A stretch of 64,000 bases of DNA from Augochlora pura. Its lineage: Eukaryota; Arthropoda; Insecta; Hymenoptera; Halictidae. This document shows positions 36,173 through 47,600 of this stretch, one piece after another. The DNA lies in the NCBI RefSeq assembly GCF_028453695.1, contig NC_135774.1, forward strand, positions 2,852,001 through 2,916,000, in the 5' to 3' direction. The position numbers were made by a program, and so were the translations under genes. Positions within the stretch are counted from its first letter, which is position 1, and each line of letters starts with the position of its first letter. The notes below the pieces were generated by a model. It worked only from the letters and a program-made list of their open reading frames with translations, was not told the origin of the DNA and ran no database searches.

Positions 36173-38696
36173 ATGTGTCCGCGGTTAGGTCCGTGGCAGG
36201 CGAGAGAGAGAGAGCGGAGAAATCGTCGCAAGAAATCAAACCCATCGCACACGATTCTCACGGATCCGATTCACACTAATTCGTTGCTATGATTTTCAGC
36301 CGTCGATTCGCGGAGTTCTCTCGATTCGTTCGATGCCTCTGGTCCCGCCTCCCGCCAGGCGAGGCCGCTACGACGAGAGTCTGAAGCGACACCGGCTGGT
36401 GGAGGATCGGGTAGCGATGCAAACGCGCCTTCCGATCGGTTTTTCTCCTAACATTGCGACTGAGAACAAATGATACATATCAGAGTAGCCTGTTTTCTTA
36501 GTGTTTTAAGGAAAAACTACATATCAATGGGAAAGATTCTACGGAGCGCGTTTCCATAGATAAGGCTCGATCGAGACGAGCTTCGTGTACAGGGTGGTTC
36601 TACCTGTTCGTACATTATTTGCCGTTCCCAACCATCGTTCGTCCATCAATCTGGATTCTTAGACGATTAAAAATCACCCAACACGGAAAATCTAATCTCT
36701 GCTGAAATCTTCGATCGGGAACGGAAACTTTCTTTGCCCTGTACACGAGCGGACCTAAACATATCCTCGAATCGAGTTTCCTGAATCTACTACTTACAAG
36801 ATAAGGTGTCTCCTCGAATTACTCAAAACGCACAGACAGAGTAAAGTAAATATATACATACATATATATATATACATATATATATTTTCGAATCGGCTGA
36901 TTCTCGGCGGAACGTCGAAGGAAAGTTGAAGCAGAAAAAAGGAAATATTTTCTCACGGGCGAACATGAATGATGGTCGTCGAATATGAACCAAGTTTTCC
37001 TCTAAACAGAAATACATGTACTCGGCCGAACGAAGGAAAAACGATTCGTCGGTGTCTGCGGGAACGTATCCGTAGCGAGCGTATTAAAACTCTACTGTAC
37101 ATGCGAGTGAAGTCGTATCCGCGGTCAAACACAGACGTAAACATATCACAGATGAAGTATCTTGCTTCGCGTAGCGTATATATTCCAAAATTCTTTAGAC
37201 ATACGTATGTATACGTAGTGATTCGGTATTTAGAGATTCATTTTAAGTGTGGCTGCCGCTCGATCGAACAACTATCATCGCGGGGATCGAGCCGCGTATT
37301 CGATCGCGGGAATCGCTCCATTGACGAAAATATTGAAACCTCGGAGGTCGCTTCGTTAAGTGTTAATCAACAGGAGAACAAAAAAAGCCGTAGCGTAAAA
37401 GAGTATGAATAAAAACGAACAAAACCGCATACATATAACCGGGTCTATCTGCTAACATGTATGTAGCATAATATTTGTGGGAATCGAAACGTTAACTAAC
37501 GTCTACTACGCTGTCTGTACTAAAACAAAGGAGCTCGATCATTATGTGAATCGCAGACGTTTTCGTCGCAGTCGCGGCTTCGAAACGTGTCTGCCTACGA
37601 TTAGGCCGGGACAATTGTAATCGAATTATTAGAAGCCGCGGTGCTACTTTTTTCGGTTTGTTAGGAAGAAAGAGAGAGACAGGGAGAGTGAGAACAAAAA
37701 AAAACGAACGTGAGAGTGTAATGAAAACATCATCGCGGAAAAAACACTCTTTCTGATGCGTTAAGTACCTGCTGCAAAAATCTGGACAACCCCTCGTTTC
37801 TACGCCACTGATGCTAGTCATCGGGAGTCCAAGTACACACAAATGAAACAAGTTTAAAGAGAAAAAAAAGAAAGAAAAGAAACTAAACAAAGAAAACGAG
37901 AGAAAGAATCGTATTTCTAGTTACACGGAATAATGAGAATATTAATTATACTTCCAACGTTGATCGTTATATCGTGTAAGGGAACTCTAACATATCATGT
38001 GAATGCCTAAATCCATTAAGGAGAGTTTTAATCTTGTGAATGTTATTACGCGAGATATATATTATACATATATGTATATCGTATTGAAATTATATTTTTA
38101 TCTTCGATCGATATGTATACTTAAACGGTATATATTTACATAGTATTCATATATTTTCCGGAAGCGTATATCTATTAAACTAATCGTAAACTATACCCTC
38201 CGATGCGTCGTGCGTGCGAACGCAGGAACTGTTCCGTTAGTTTCGATTTACGATTAAATTGAACGATAGCGATAAGATGATTTCGCGAACGATCGTGGAG
38301 AGATTAGATTCATTTTGTGATCGTTGAATTATTGTATTCCGAAATGGGAAGATTTACGATGGTGATACTGATACATATCATAGGCATAATTCGCTCATTC
38401 GATTCGGTAAATTATGGTTGAATTTTCGCGGTTGTTTGTTTAAAGTTGTTTAAACGTGCGGCTCATTGGGGGACTACGGCCGCTTGGGCCCTGAGTCAAA
38501 GTACCTCTATCGAATGAATTCCACCATAATTATATGTCTATAACTATATGTACTGTTCAAAATTATAATGCAAAGTTATGCTAGATTAATGTGAAATACA
38601 ATGTGGTGCATACAAAACATAAACCTGTCTCAATTTTATCGACTTGTTCACAAACTATGATTCACGTTCGATATCTATGTTAGTCATGTTTTTCAG
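36173..38696 (+). other. Downstream region and probable 3' UTR of ITG-like gene
   Basis: AT-rich, without long frames. A candidate AATAAA lies at 37408-37413, which would give a 3' UTR of about 1.2 kb. Beyond it I see only low-complexity AT sequence. Confidence 0.4.
36850..36886 (+). repeat. TA/CA-rich microsatellite
   Basis: Imperfect (TA)n with CA interruptions downstream of the ITG stop codon, probably in the 3' UTR or just past it. Confidence 0.8.
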
Positions 38697-39377
38697 TTGC
38701 GAATAAATGCTTATTCGGCTCAGAATTTTTGGCTAGATAAGCCAGAAGCAATAATAAACGTGAAAAAACAGCATAACGTTTTGAATTTCCCTCCATTGTA
38801 TTCAGTACACCGGCCAGTCAACGGAACTACAGTAATGGATCCTAGTGCTACATGCCATCAGACCGCAGCTCGATCCGTTAGCGAGGATCAATGTAGAAAT
38901 TTTCTCTGCTCTGATTGGTAAGAAATATACCGGTGACGCAGTGCTGCCCTCGCAGTCGAAAAAAAAGAGCGTCAAATCAGCACATCTATATGTATAGCAA
39001 ACACATCGCAGCCATTAGCTCCATGTAATTGTCGATTTCAAATTAGTTGAAAAAGTTTTACAATTTCTACGTAATAGAAAAATTTTTTAAATATTGACTC
39101 ACTACTTGTTGGGAGGAGGGAGCTGCGTTAGAGTCCTGGGACGGAAAGAAAAGGACAAAGACATTAAAATATGTTCGACATCGTTCACAAATTTATTAAT
39201 TTCTGCAATGCTTTGCAAATAATTTACATGTTGATGAATATTATACTTACATCCCTTCCTCCTTTACTCAGCACGAAATGTTGCCTATTCATCTCGGATA
39301 TCCATGTAGCCCGTCGAAACTGTGACCGTAGCAGGCGAATTCGTGCAGCGTTTATTTCACTTTCTTCTATGTCTTAA
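38697..39377 (+). other. Two exon-like segments of an unrecognised gene
   Basis: The segment 38697-38917 is framed by a good acceptor (TGTTTTTCAG) and a consensus donor (TTG|GTAAGA) and is open for 73 codons, with a non-repetitive composition (for example NAYSAQNFWLDKPEAIINV). An excellent acceptor (CCTCCTTTACTCAG) ends at 39271. Joining 38917 to 39272 keeps a frame open to a stop at 39377, adding a basic, Cys-containing tail (TKCCLFISDIHVARRNCDR). No upstream exon with a start was found and I do not recognise the protein. It lies between the ITG gene and CCT5 on the same strand. It may be a small real gene, an alternative 3' end of the ITG transcript, or chance. Confidence 0.25.
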
Positions 39378-40160
39378 CAATAACAGATCTATTAAATGAA
39401 CTAAATATTTGCAAATTCCAAAGAGCCAGAAGTCCGCGTTTCTATTACGATTTGCCGCGTGAATTATGGGACACAATGCTACTGCGCAATCGCGCTATGC
39501 AACGGTCCCACCAGCGCAAGAAAAGAAAGAAATTTCAACGTCTAATTTTTTCGATCCGACAAAATCGAATAGAATTTCCGAACAATAAGTCACTTTCACG
39601 CTGAAATAATTCATTGATAATAATAACTATGTGAAGCAATTTGTAAATGTCTATGCGTGAAATCGCGCGATGTATGAAATTCCGCCAACGGATAACGAAG
39701 CAAAACTTCAAACGTGCCTATATGCTGTAAATGTGCTGAAACTTTACTAAAGATTGAACCGCCACGTTTGTAATCACATTATCTTTGATATTTTGTTACT
39801 GTTCGGTTGCTAACATTTAAATTAACTACCTTAAAAAGCAAATAATTGACCCACTGGATGGCGCAGGTTCTGTCCGCGATGATAGCGCTCCTGGTGGCGA
39901 GAAATGGAACCACACATCGAAACTAATAAAAGTAGTGGGGATGTGCGAACCAACTTAGCGAGCACGAAATGTGTGCAGGAGTAGTTACTACAGACATTCG
40001 AGAATAGATGGCAGGTCGGTTTCGTGAACATCCGGTTTCTGGCAACAAGATGGTCGTGTAAGTCTCGACCGCAAGCGAACGTCGATCCTGTGGAATCGAA
40101 CATTCCGAAAAGGGGAACTTTGTTTAGAATAAAATAGTTCGCGAGTATTTTGCTAGCAAA

Positions 40161-43100
40161 ATGAACGCGATTCCGGGCACTGTGGCCTTCGATGAGTATG
40201 GAAGACCGTTCATTATTCTTCGCGATCAACACAAACAAAAACGACTAACCGGCACCAATGCTATCAAGGTAAATTAAATCTTTATAATTAACATTATTTA
40301 TCTTACGTCTTCAAAAATATTAAACGTTTTATAAACAAAATTTCTGATCGTGGATTCATCAGGTTTGGAAATTTAGATCTGAAAGGACCGACCACGTGAA
40401 GCATGTAGCAATGGCGGCGTTCTGGGCTTGGCAATTCATTCTAAAGATATTCATGAGAAAATGTAGCTCGAATTATAGAGATAAAATTTTTATTTTAAAT
40501 TATACCCAGGAAATTATTCATTATTCTTAATTTCTGGAAAGAGGATAAAGTAAATGCAGATTGTTTTACTGGTCTATTCCTTTTTGACCATAAAAGGAGA
40601 TATAACTCCATGAGAGCCTGATGGAACTTCCGAAATTTATTCATCCTCTGAGTCACAGTTACAAGATTATTTTTATTCCAGTAATAATTTCTTTTTTTTT
40701 TAATTAAGAACGTTTCCTACTCAAGGATATATGTTTATACCATTATTTATAATTTCCAGTCGCATATTCTGGCTGCACGTAATGTGGCCAACATCCTTAG
40801 AACTTCCTTGGGACCCAAGGGTCTGGACAAGTTGATGATCAGTGCTGATGGAGATGTTACAGTAACAAATGACGGTGCAACAATTTTGAAAAACATGGAT
40901 GTGGACCATGAAATTGCCAAGCTAATGGTTCAATTGTCCCAATCCCAAGATGATGAGATTGGAGATGGTACAACAGGAGTAGTTGTGTTGGCTGGTGCTT
41001 TGCTGGAACAAGCTGAGAAATTGTTGGATAAGGGAATCCATCCAATCAGAATAGCAGATGGTTTTGAAATGGCAGCCAAATGTGCCACTGACCATTTGAA
41101 AACCATTGCTGATACCTTTGAAGGCAGTAAAAATAGGGAGGCTTATATCAATATTGCCATGACCAGTCTTGGGTCAAAAATGTAATTAATATTATAATTT
41201 ATATATGCTTGCTACAATTACAGATAAGACAATATATTGTTTATTTTCTTTTTCAGTGTCAATAAATGTCACAGACAGATGGCAGAAATAGCTGTGGATG
41301 CTGTGTTCGCGGTTTTGGACCCAGAAACAAAGGATGTGAATTTTGAGTTGATTAAGGTAGAAGGAAAAGTTGGGGGTAAACTGGAAGATACTATTCTAGT
41401 TCATGGGGTGGTTGTAGACAAAGACTTCAGTCATCCCCAGATGCCCAAGGTAAGAAGCTTCTTACTTAAATAATTATGTCTAATAAATTTATTCACTTTT
41501 TCTAATGATGACAAAATGCTGCAGAGAAGGGTGAAGGTTCGGAGAATTTGTTTAATCTATTTTCTTTGAGTTCAACCGCTGGTTCTCTGGCTATCATTCG
41601 AAAGTCAGTGAAAAAGTGGACGTATCTCTGAAAGTGATTATTCAATTATCTATAGCCTTTGCAGTGGCTTCAATGATCATAAGATTATGAGAGCTGAACC
41701 AGAATAATTTTTACGGAAAAAATGACTTAATTAAATTAAAGAATACATGCGGAAAACGTGTTTCATGCTACAGAAATTGGAAGATGTACGCCTGGCGATT
41801 CTGACATGTCCGTTCGAACCACCAAAACCAAAAACGAAACATAAGTTGGACGTTACCTCTGTCAATGACTACAAGGCTCTGCGGGAGTATGAGCGGAAAA
41901 AGTTTACGGAAATGGTGAAAATGGTAAAGGATGCAGGAGCAACTCTTGCCATTTGCCAATGGGGTTTCGACGACGAAGCTAACCATCTTCTTCTGCAGAA
42001 CAAGTTACCTGCCGTTAGATGGGTCGGTGGTCCTGAGATTGAAGTAAGTATCGTCAGATCCGCCATTTTGTTCGAAAATGTTCCAAATGATAAAAACTTG
42101 CGACGGAAGAGTTTTTTGCCGTGGTTTTATGACCAAAGATTATGTTTAAAGTAAATTAAAATTTTTACAGCTAATTGCCATCGCTACTGGTGGTCGTATA
42201 GTTCCTCGGTTCGAGGAATTAACGCCAGAAAAGCTTGGCCACGCTGGTATTGTCAGACAGTTGGTTATCGGAACAACTAAAGACCGAATGCTCATCATCG
42301 AGCAATGTAAAAATTCCCGGGCCGTGACCATTTTTATTCGCGGCGGTACTAAAGTGGTAAGTGGTATATCGTTTTGTTATAATGTACTTTCGGCAAGGAG
42401 AATTTCAGCGGTGTTATTAATATACCTTACTGACCAGACACCTTGCAAAATTAATGTATTGAAATATTTGTTTGTTCAATTTTCGCATCATCGATTTGAA
42501 CTCTATTCTTTCAATGCTACAACCACACATGACTATAACATAGAGTTGACTTTGATGGAGATTTTTAAGTGACTGCAACGTCACCATTCTTATAAAAATG
42601 AAATACATTCGTTATAGATCGTTGAAGAAGCAAAACGAGCGATTCACGACGCGCTTTGTACAGTCCGCAATTTGGTAAAGGACCAGAAGATTTTATATGG
42701 GGGTGGTGCAGCTGAGATTTCTTGCGCCATAGCCTGTGCTAAAGAAGCAAATAAAATTAGCACATTGGAGCAGTATGCTTTCCGTGCTTTTTCTGAAGCT
42801 TTGGAAGCTATTCCATTGGCATTAGCTGAGAACTCTGGTCTTTCTCCTGTGGACACCTTGGCTAAGATCAAGTCTCGCCAAGTGAAAGAGGAGAACTCCG
42901 CCCTTGGCATTGATTGCTTGGATTTTGGCTCTGATGGTGAGTACTAAACTATTAATCTTTGTATACGTAGCTAACCTATTTAGCCTGCAATCTATTTGCT
43001 AAAAAAGACAAACTTCGTTTTTAAAAAGATTTTGAAACGTTCTTTCCATGGAGCATTAGTCAAATAAGTAGTTCTAAAAATTTTGCCTAATGTTGCAGAC

Positions 43101-43232
43101 ATGAAAGCCCAAAACGTGATTGAGACCCTGACAAGCAAGTCTCAGCAGATCCTGTTGGCCACGCAGCTTGTGAAGATGATCCTGAAAATCGACGACATAC
43201 GGTCGCCGACCGACGTCACGGACGCAGCCTAA
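40161..43232 (+). CDS. CCT5: T-complex protein 1 subunit epsilon (CCT5)
   Basis: Seven exons: 40161-40268, 40760-41181, 41257-41449, 41774-42043, 42171-42356, 42618-42936, 43099-43232; 543 residues, as expected for the family (about 541). It is a subunit of the cytosolic double-ring TRiC/CCT chaperonin, which folds actin, tubulin and other proteins using ATP. Visible motifs: the N terminus GTVAFDEYGRPFIIL, the nucleotide-binding SLGPKGLDK and GDVTVTNDGATIL, the hydrolysis motif DDEIGDGTTGVVVLAGALL, the apical-domain IAICQWGFDDEANHLL-type segment, and GGGAAEISCA in the returning equatorial domain. The C terminus reads MILKIDDIRSPTDVTDAA. The epsilon-specific opening and RWVGGPEIE separate it from other subunits. 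All junctions are GT-AG. An AATAAA lies at 43435-43440, about 200 bases past the stop. It faces the myosin V gene tail-to-tail. Confidence 0.97.
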
Positions 43233-43434
43233 CGAAACTAACTTTCGTTTTCACATTTAATTACGCCAGGAAAAGAACTTAATTATAATTAACTTCGCTC
43301 TTCACTCTTCGGTTCTTATATCGAACTTCACTCATAATTCTAATTTAGACGTTAAATCTAGTTTGTCAATTTGACTTTTCTCTTGTCCGTTCACCACAAA
43401 GATAATTTATACAACAATGCTACGATGCAATGCG

Positions 43435-43440
43435 AATAAA
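43435..43440 (+). terminator. Candidate poly(A) signal of CCT5
   Basis: AATAAA 203 bases after the CCT5 stop codon, in AT-rich sequence with T-rich DNA downstream. Confidence 0.5.
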
Positions 43441-43975
43441 TTGTTTCGCTTTTTACCAATTCTCACGTCTTCATTCATTCTCAGCTTTTCTTTATCTTCA
43501 ATTGAACACATTCTCCTTTTCCTCAACGACTTCTTTTTTTTATTTTCATTGTAGGAACAAAGAAATTTGTGACATCGAGTCAAGGTATATTCGCGCAAAC
43601 AGAGTTCTTCCTGTACACATTTTTCCCCAGGATATAGGATTTCTTTCTTTTTGAAGGAGGGATTTTTCACTATGGAGTTTGTCGGTGTATGAGTGTGTTC
43701 GATAATAATTTTTTTAAAGCATAAACACAAACGCAGATCGACGAACGTAGGAAAACAGAATTTTGTTAGAATCTCTACTAATAAAATGGCACAGAATACA
43801 ATCGCTTGTACATATTTATAAATTATATTATAACAATAATATATACCTCTGTCTTTCTCTCTCCTGCTCGGATCTCTCTCGCCCATTTGCCCTCGGTCTG
43901 CGGGAAACCGACCTCGTAATTAATCTTTCTCGTATCACAAAATATACAATGTCTCTCCTAAAACATAACTTCATA

Positions 43976-43978
<3 letters not shown>

Positions 43979-44016
<38 letters not shown>
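43979..44016 (+). repeat. CT dinucleotide microsatellite
   Basis: (CT)n of about 38 bases with one TT interruption, between the convergent CCT5 and myosin V genes. It would read (GA)n in a myosin 3' UTR. Confidence 0.85.
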
Positions 44017-44515
44017 TGCCGTTTCCTTTTTACACAATTAAATACAGATCTCCAACGGGTTACCGGATGTTCCGTGCAATAAAGTTCTCTGTCTTGCAAC
44101 ATTCGATAGACTTACAATATCGACGACAACAACGCGTACCATTAAACTCTTTTAATCTTGATAACAATACTTCTGTATTATTGGGGATACAGAATTTTCG
44201 GCACTTCATGTCTCACTATGTCCATTTACGATTCCGATGCAAAGTGCAAGCCCCAACAGAGATATTTCCATCGACGACCGTCCTCGATTACACCACTACC
44301 AACAACGAAACGAAAAACATTGTTTCTCTTTGATTCCCTTTCTTCATTTATCTGTCAGCCATTCGAAACTTATTCTCATTGAGTCGACGTTGTACATCGC
44401 GCGGACAGGAATTATGCTTTGTAAAATACAAATTACTCGAGTAAAAAAAAATATATAAAACGTGATATCGATGACCCGCTCGATGCATTCTCCAATTTTT
44501 CATCTTTCTCCCAAC

Positions 44516-44541
44516 TCTCTCGCTCTCTCTCTTTCTCTCTT
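44516..44541 (+). repeat. CT-rich microsatellite
   Basis: Interrupted CT tract about 100 bases beyond the myosin V stop codon, likely within its 3' UTR. Confidence 0.7.
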
Positions 44542-44631
44542 CGTTAATAAATAGGCTATGCTTGGTTACTTGTTACTGAACTAAAAAGTTACATGCGCAG
44601 CGGGGCCACTAAGTTTTCTTCGCAGCTATGA

Positions 44632-47600
44632 TTACACCTTCTTGAGCATGGGCAAATGAAGTACTTCCGGTATTTCGATGTCCTCCAATCGAATCTCCGA
44701 CGGATTGAACGGGAACCTTATGGGGTACGAGAACTTTAGATCCATCAGCAACTGAAACAGACAAACGATTCTCTTGTTGCATAATGTTAACAAAGTGGTA
44801 ACTGGAAGAAACGTTGCTGCGCCAAAAATTCTGTTAGCCAATTTTTTTATGAATTCATCTGCTATTAAAGATGGCTCAGCGTGTTCGCAAGTGAATGAAC
44901 AATATCTGTAATGAGGAAAATTCGATAATATTTCGCACTAACCTGTTCGATGTTCTCGCCACGCTCCTTCAGTTTTTCTTGGACTTTCTTGATGAACGAG
45001 ACTGGGACCCTGGTTTCAAAGTCGTCTGCTGGCGTGTACAAGTTGAGGATCTTGACGATCTGATTGGCGGTGAGTTTGCTGCACATTTCGCAAACTGAAC
45101 CGACGTCCGCGTCCGTTTTTCTAGCCTGCAAGAGATGAGCGGCTTGGATGATGGGCAGAAGAGCTTCGGAGGCTTGTTCTAGCTTATGATCCCTGCTCCA
45201 TTGCTCTAGATGGCTGAGGTTGTATCTGATCTGCATGCCCTTTGTCCATTGGCATAGCTCATTCCTCAGAAGCAGATTGTTTACCGCGCTAGCGCACATG
45301 AAATAGAACAGCTGCTTAAATAGCTGAACAATGATCTCGGAGTCGACGCCGTGGAATTGTAGAATCCTGTAGACGGAGGTGAGCTCATCCAGGAGCTTGT
45401 CTAACTTCTGCTGCGTGGACTCTGGCTCCTCGCCCACTGACGAAGACCTTGGTCGACCAGTTATGCCGGTTATAGCCTCGTGTTCGAGGAGAGCTGGAAC
45501 TGTGAGCGCCTGGATCCTCTCCTTCAAGTTCGTTATGATGCAATTGAAGATCCAGAGGGCCACGTTAGTCATCACCCCTCTGTACTCGTTTAGATCAAAG
45601 TTTCTCAGACATTGTTCGTTTTGTCTTGGTGTGTTCTCTATCTGGAACGGTTTGTCTCCGGAATACTGTTTCAGAGAATGCAGCAGCCTCAAGGTGTTGC
45701 TTAGCCACAAAACGCTCGAGTCTAAGTCCTGGCGCTTCTTCACTACGCGTTTCACCGCGTTCAGGTAGGCCGTGAACAACCGACGCACCTTATGGTCGTC
45801 GTTTATGCAGTCCGTGTGCCTGATGCACATGAACAAAATGTATGCCGGCAGTCCGGGCAGCAAAGTCACCGCGACTCTCGGCTTCAATTCTGCAATGAAA
45901 ATTGTAAAGGTTCAAGATGGCTCCGAGTTCGATCGCATCACGAGAATATTTTTTTATTTTATCCTCTTTTCACAAAACGAATTATATCATACTGTAATTT
46001 CATTCTTCTAAACTGTTTAATGATAGACTCACCGATGACTAGGTGACGTATGATCACGTTGATGTCGTCTTCCCTGAACTCGAACATACCCTCGTAGTCC
46101 CTCTCCTTCTTCCTAATGACGGGCATGTTGCTACCATTATCGGCAGAGTTCCCAGTGGAAGACATTATCGCGGAATCGCTCGCAGGCTCCGTTGTATCTG
46201 GCACTGGGACAGAAACATGGAACAGTTTAGTTTCGTATTATCTAATCGTTCGCACGAGTAGTCGAAGATGTAATGGTTGAGCTGTGAGCAGGGGTGAGTT
46301 ATGGTCTGCGAGAAGTACGATGACAGTGAACACTGGACCACAGACTCACCGGCACCCCTCGAAGCGTAAGGGCGATCCCTATGTTCCTTTGAATCGTCTC
46401 CCTCATCTTCGCAAGCATTCGAACACCACAAAACTTTAATACCGATGCTCAAACTCGCAGACACAGCAAGGTTCTTTATACGTACATTACCGCGCATGAT
46501 AATTGCAGAGGAACGTCGATTCTGACTTCGTAATTTTCTCGTTGAAAACGTCCTCTGCAATTTTCATACGCACTCAGAATGATCGTGTACTTACAGCCTG
46601 CGTCTTGTAGACGTTTCGCGAGTATTTTCAACTGCCGTTTGAACTTCCTGCACTCCTCCGCAATCTTGTCGAACTTCTCCTGCAGCTCCTGTCAATTCAA
46701 ACGCGTCGTTGAAACGCCACGATTTGCAGGAGTAATGTAACAGGTCGTTTCAATAATTATTCGTTTTTACCAAGTTCTCCGTCGCCAGCCTGACGATCTC
46801 GTGCTGCATATAAGCTTCGGCCTGTGTCTGCGGCGACTTGCTGAGGTTCACCGAAAGCAGCTTCTGCTGCTTCTCGATTTCCTCCTGGAGTCGGTCGATC
46901 TCCGCCCCCCATTCGTTCCTTTGCTCCCTCCAGCCTTTCTCTTTCATCTGCAGCTCGTCTTCCAATTGTCTTCAAAGCGGAAACACACAAAGGATGAAAC
47001 TACCCGACGCCATCGCACTTCAACTACGTGTTGTTCAATCGAGAGTTAAGGGAGGAAGAGATTCGCAACTATGGAGAGAGTTGTCGAATTCGGAACGGTG
47101 TCTGGTAGAATAATTTGACTGTAAACATGTTACTTTTTCAAGATATAAACCAGGATCAGCATAATTTAATTAACTCGTTGCACTGTGACGAGTCGGTCTC
47201 ATATTGACGATTTCGTACTTATTACATTATATCGATCTAAACAATTTCATGGATCATATATATATATATATACATCCTTGACATAAGCTTAATATAGTTC
47301 TTAAACGATTATTTTAAGATATTCGTAAGTGCTGATACTATTACAAAATTACCGGTAGGTAAAGTGTTCTAGGCTACGTTATCGAGGACTTCTAATCTTT
47401 CTCGTACGTCAAGTACGGACTTAAATGCCAAGGTATTTTCTTTACAAGGTGGCTAGACAGACACAGATCAAAATTGGACAGCTCCCTTTAATGAGTGTTA
47501 CAGCCGCAGTTCTTCAAACTAGCAATGAGTCAGATTGTTATGAAAACTGAATGATACACTGGCGTCCGCAGATTGAACAGTGCAAGAAATCGACAGCATT

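Noticed and set aside
43407..43886. 159-codon minus-strand frame
   Set aside because: Low-complexity, Lys/Arg-rich, in the region between convergent genes; most likely 3' UTR.
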